This document shows positions 61,890 to 64,000 of a stretch of 64,000 nt of DNA, piece after piece. Each line of letters begins with the position of its first letter. The first letter of the stretch is position 1. Origin of the DNA: Maricurvus nonylphenolicus (GTDB lineage: Bacteria > Pseudomonadota > Gammaproteobacteria > Pseudomonadales > Cellvibrionaceae). Under the pieces are notes generated by a model. It was given only the letters and a program-made list of their open reading frames with translations, did not search any database and was not told where the DNA came from. The stretch is from the NCBI RefSeq assembly GCF_042854845.1, contig NZ_AP031498.1, forward strand, positions 682,001 through 746,000, given 5' to 3'. A program made the position numbers and the translations under genes.

Positions 61890-62786
61890 ATGATTAATCC
61901 CAATGTGCCATCGAATTTTGCCAATGCCGTCTCCCCCTTTAGTCCACTGGGGCGTCAGCCCGTGGGCGAAGAAAACGCCGACAGTCGCAACACCCCCTTT
62001 AATCCCGTTGAAGAATCCTCCGAATTAGCGCGTACCGAGAATCGTCGTAGCCCCGATGAGCGCCCTGGAGAGCTGGATCAACGCCAGCGCCTGGATGACC
62101 GCTCCCAGGATGAAGGTTCTCGAGGCAATAATGATGACGCCGATCAACAGCGCCAGCAGGATCAGGCTGAACGCCAGGTTCAAGCTCAGGAGCAGCAGGA
62201 GATTCGTCAGCTTTCGGCCCGTGATGCGGAAGTGCGAGCTCACGAGCGCGCCCATAGTTCGGTTGGTGGAACCTTAACTGGGCCCCCTACTTATCAATTC
62301 GAGCGTGGCCCCGATGGTGTGAACTACGCTGTCAGCGGTGAGGTGTCTATCAATTTAAGCGAGGTGGCGGGTGATCCCGAGGCCACGCTGGAAATCGCGC
62401 GTCAGGCAAGAAGTGCTGCGCTGGCCCCTGCTGAGCCTTCAGATCAGGATCGCCGAGTTGCTTCTCAAGCCGCCCAGTTGGAGCTTGAGGCGCGTCAGGA
62501 TATTGCAGAGCAGCGTTTGCAAGAACGCCAGGCTGAAGCAGAAGCGGACGAAGCTATTCAGGCCAGACGTGAGGCCGAAGAAGCCGAGCGGGCTGAGCGT
62601 GAAGAAGAGCGCCGTCGTGAGCGTGATGAAGCCCTGGCCGATACCCAAGCAGAGACGGTGGAAACCGCTGCTGACCGTTTTGCCGAGATCAATAACCGCA
62701 ATATCGACCTTAATCGTCGCCTGATTGAGATTGGTGTGTCCCAGCCTGTTGCCCCAACGGGTGGGATTTTTGACCAAACTGTCTAG
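61890..62786 (+). CDS. SprA-family putative metalloprotease
   Basis: The 298-residue protein has a low-complexity, charged N-terminal half (rich in R, E, D, Q, about 35-105), then the SprA-related core LSARDAEVRAHERAHSSVGG with a putative metal site (HERAH), TGPPTYQFERGPDGVNYAVSGEVSI and ARQARSAALAPAEPSDQDRRVASQA. A long Glu/Arg-rich coiled coil follows (about 205-265). The family is annotated as putative metalloprotease; activity has not been shown by sequence. It shares a unit with the small rod-like gene. Confidence 0.85.
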   Translation: MINPNVPSNFANAVSPFSPLGRQPVGEENADSRNTPFNPVEESSELARTENRRSPDERPGELDQRQRLDDRSQDEGSRGNNDDADQQRQQDQAERQVQAQEQQEIRQLSARDAEVRAHERAHSSVGGTLTGPPTYQFERGPDGVNYAVSGEVSINLSEVAGDPEATLEIARQARSAALAPAEPSDQDRRVASQAAQLELEARQDIAEQRLQERQAEAEADEAIQARREAEEAERAEREEERRRERDEALADTQAETVETAADRFAEINNRNIDLNRRLIEIGVSQPVAPTGGIFDQTV

Positions 62787-62918
62787 TCGACAGCCCTGTT
62801 TTACGCGACTTCCGTCTCGGAATTTCGTTCTTTCCTGACTTCCTCTCCGGTCTTTAGCTTATTGACTATGCTGTTAGTAAGGCCCCGTAAACCGTGGGCT
62901 GAAGCCGGTTTTGGCATC

Positions 62919-62932
62919 CAAACGCCTGTTTG
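62919..62932. promoter_or_regulatory. PsrA-like operator 1
   Basis: CAAACGCCTGTTTG is a perfect CAAAC-N4-GTTTG dyad, seven bases upstream of the -35 box of the acyl-CoA dehydrogenase promoter. Confidence 0.65.
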
Positions 62933-62938
62933 AAAAAC

Positions 62939-62967
62939 TTGACAGGTCGATTAAATAAACTTATGTT
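62939..62967 (+). promoter_or_regulatory. Sigma-70 promoter of the acyl-CoA dehydrogenase gene
   Basis: TTGACA (62939-62944), 17-base spacer, TATGTT (62962-62967), flanked on both sides by PsrA-like dyads. Confidence 0.65.
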
Positions 62968-62968
62968 T

Positions 62969-62982
62969 CAAACACTTGTTTG
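62969..62982. promoter_or_regulatory. PsrA-like operator 2
   Basis: CAAACACTTGTTTG is a second perfect dyad, exactly 50 bp from the first, covering the expected transcription start. Confidence 0.7.
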
Positions 62983-63066
62983 TATGTTTTTTAGCTAATA
63001 CCTCCGGTGGCCAGATATGCGGCTGAATCGGAGGCCTGACGATTACGCACTGAGAGGTTTGCCATC

Positions 63067-64000
63067 ATGGCTGAGTATAAGGCTCCCCTGCGCGATATGC
63101 GCTTTGTACTGAATGAGGTTTTCGAAGCCGATAAGTTGTGGGCATCTCTGCCTGGCACCCAGGACGTGGTTGATCCGGATACCGCCGATGCCATCCTCGA
63201 AGAAGCCGCCAAGCTGATCGAGCAGGAAATTGCCCCTCTGAACCGCGAATCTGACGAGCAGGGCTCTCAGTGGAATGACGGTGAAGTGACCGCGCCACAC
63301 GGTTTTAAAGAAGCTTACCAAGCCTTCTGTGAAGGTGGCTGGAACGGCCTGGGTGGTAACCCAGAGTACGGCGGCATGGGTATGCCCAAGACCCTGACTG
63401 CTCAGGTAGAAGAAATGCTGCAAGCGGGCAGTATGTCTTTCGGTCTGGCGCCTATGCTGACCGCCGGTGCTTGCCTGTCGATCAATGCTCACGGTACGGA
63501 TGAGCTGAAAGAAAAATACCTGCCTAACATGTACTCCGGCGTTTGGTCCGGTGCTATGGATCTGACCGAGCCACACGCCGGTACTGATCTGGGTATTATC
63601 CGCACCAAAGCTACCGAAAATGGCGACGGTTCTTACAACATCACCGGTACCAAGATCTTTATTACTTGGGGTGAGCACGACATGGCGGAGAACATTATCC
63701 ACCTGGTGCTGGCCAAACTGCCGGATGCGCCTGCTGGCCCTAAAGGTATCTCCCTGTTCCTGGTTCCCAAGATTATGGTGAACGAAGACGGTTCTCTGGG
63801 GGAGCGTAACAGCCTGAGCTGTGGTTCTATCGAGAAGAAGATGGGTATTAAAGGTTCTGCCACCTGTGTCATGAACTTCGACGAAGCCAAAGGCTGGCTG
63901 GTGGGTGAAGTGAACCAGGGTCTTGCCTGTATGTTTACCATGATGAACTACGAGCGTCTGGTAGTAGGTATTCAGGCACTGGGTGCGGCTGAAATGTCTT
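63067..64000 (+). CDS. Long-chain-type acyl-CoA dehydrogenase (partial, N-terminal part)
   Basis: The frame opens with ATG 63067 (GAGAGG upstream) and is open to the right edge, giving about 311 residues of a protein expected to be near 600. It begins MAEYKAPLRDMRFVLNEVFE, typical of the large FadE/DmdC-like acyl-CoA dehydrogenases, and contains MDLTEPHAGTDLGIIRTKA, FITWGEHDMAENIIHLVLA and MMNYERLVVG, where Glu is the probable catalytic base. It starts fatty-acid beta-oxidation. PsrA-like boxes around its promoter suggest induction by fatty acids. Confidence 0.93.
   Translation, partial: MAEYKAPLRDMRFVLNEVFEADKLWASLPGTQDVVDPDTADAILEEAAKLIEQEIAPLNRESDEQGSQWNDGEVTAPHGFKEAYQAFCEGGWNGLGGNPEYGGMGMPKTLTAQVEEMLQAGSMSFGLAPMLTAGACLSINAHGTDELKEKYLPNMYSGVWSGAMDLTEPHAGTDLGIIRTKATENGDGSYNITGTKIFITWGEHDMAENIIHLVLAKLPDAPAGPKGISLFLVPKIMVNEDGSLGERNSLSCGSIEKKMGIKGSATCVMNFDEAKGWLVGEVNQGLACMFTMMNYERLVVGIQALGAAEMS

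Noticed and set aside
1..64000. Insertion sequences, prophage or tRNA genes
   Set aside because: I looked for transposase or integrase motifs, phage genes and tRNA cloverleafs and recognised none; a profile search could still find small ones.

Overview
The window reads as chromosome of a mid-GC marine-type gammaproteobacterium, probably Cellvibrionales or a near relative such as Spongiibacteraceae. This is inferred from the mix of a complete type II secretion operon, a BioH-BioC fusion, three large TonB-dependent receptors, acyl-CoA metabolism and a sulfatase. No rRNA, tRNA, CRISPR array, prophage or transposase gene was recognised.

Region by region. 1-9321 (minus): general secretion pathway genes gspC-D-E-F-G-H-I-J-K-L, with gspL running off the left edge. 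9770-17828: a biotinyl/carboxyltransferase fusion, a DUF368 lipid-carrier translocase next to an LpxT-like PAP2 phosphatase, cysE and srkA flanked by inverted copies of a palindromic repeat, a FabH-like ketoacyl synthase, and comF. 17864-22720: the biotin operon bioB-bioF-bioHC-bioD behind a probable BirA operator. 23260-24099: a metallo-beta-lactamase-fold hydrolase.

24109-38640 is the most interesting gene cluster. It is a complete quinohemoprotein amine dehydrogenase (QHNDH) locus: alpha (qhpA), beta (qhpB) and gamma (qhpC) subunits, the radical SAM cross-linking enzyme (qhpD), the ABC exporter (qhpF), the subtilisin-like leader protease (qhpE) and the flavin monooxygenase (qhpG). A TetR regulator, a CoA-acylating aldehyde dehydrogenase, a TonB receptor and a periplasmic binding protein are built into the locus. 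Five copies of one operator-like motif lie before the tetR, aldehyde dehydrogenase and TonB receptor genes. In two promoters the paired copies sit exactly 52 bp apart. The inferred pathway is amine uptake, periplasmic oxidation to aldehyde, and cytoplasmic conversion to acyl-CoA.

38643-60872: a CNNM/CBS membrane protein, two AraC regulators, an SDR, an acyl-CoA synthetase, a sulfatase, crotonases, an iron-dependent alcohol dehydrogenase, an acyl-CoA dehydrogenase, a MaoC dehydratase, a thiolase-crotonase fusion, a DUF1254 protein and two more TonB receptors. This looks like an accessory catabolic island for an exogenous lipid-like or sulfated compound; the substrate is not known. 61583-64000: a miniature flagellar rod/hook-like protein, a SprA-family putative metalloprotease, and the start of a long acyl-CoA dehydrogenase behind two PsrA-like boxes.

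The most unusual non-coding signal is a composite structured repeat present three times (46.2-46.6, 52.0-52.5 and 61.0-61.4 kb). Each copy is a divergent pair of related nested hairpins. Arm sequences differ between copies but remain complementary within each copy. In one module all seven departures from perfect pairing in the listed arms are G-U wobbles on the same sense strand, although one copy is inverted relative to the other two. That pattern points to selection on RNA structure.
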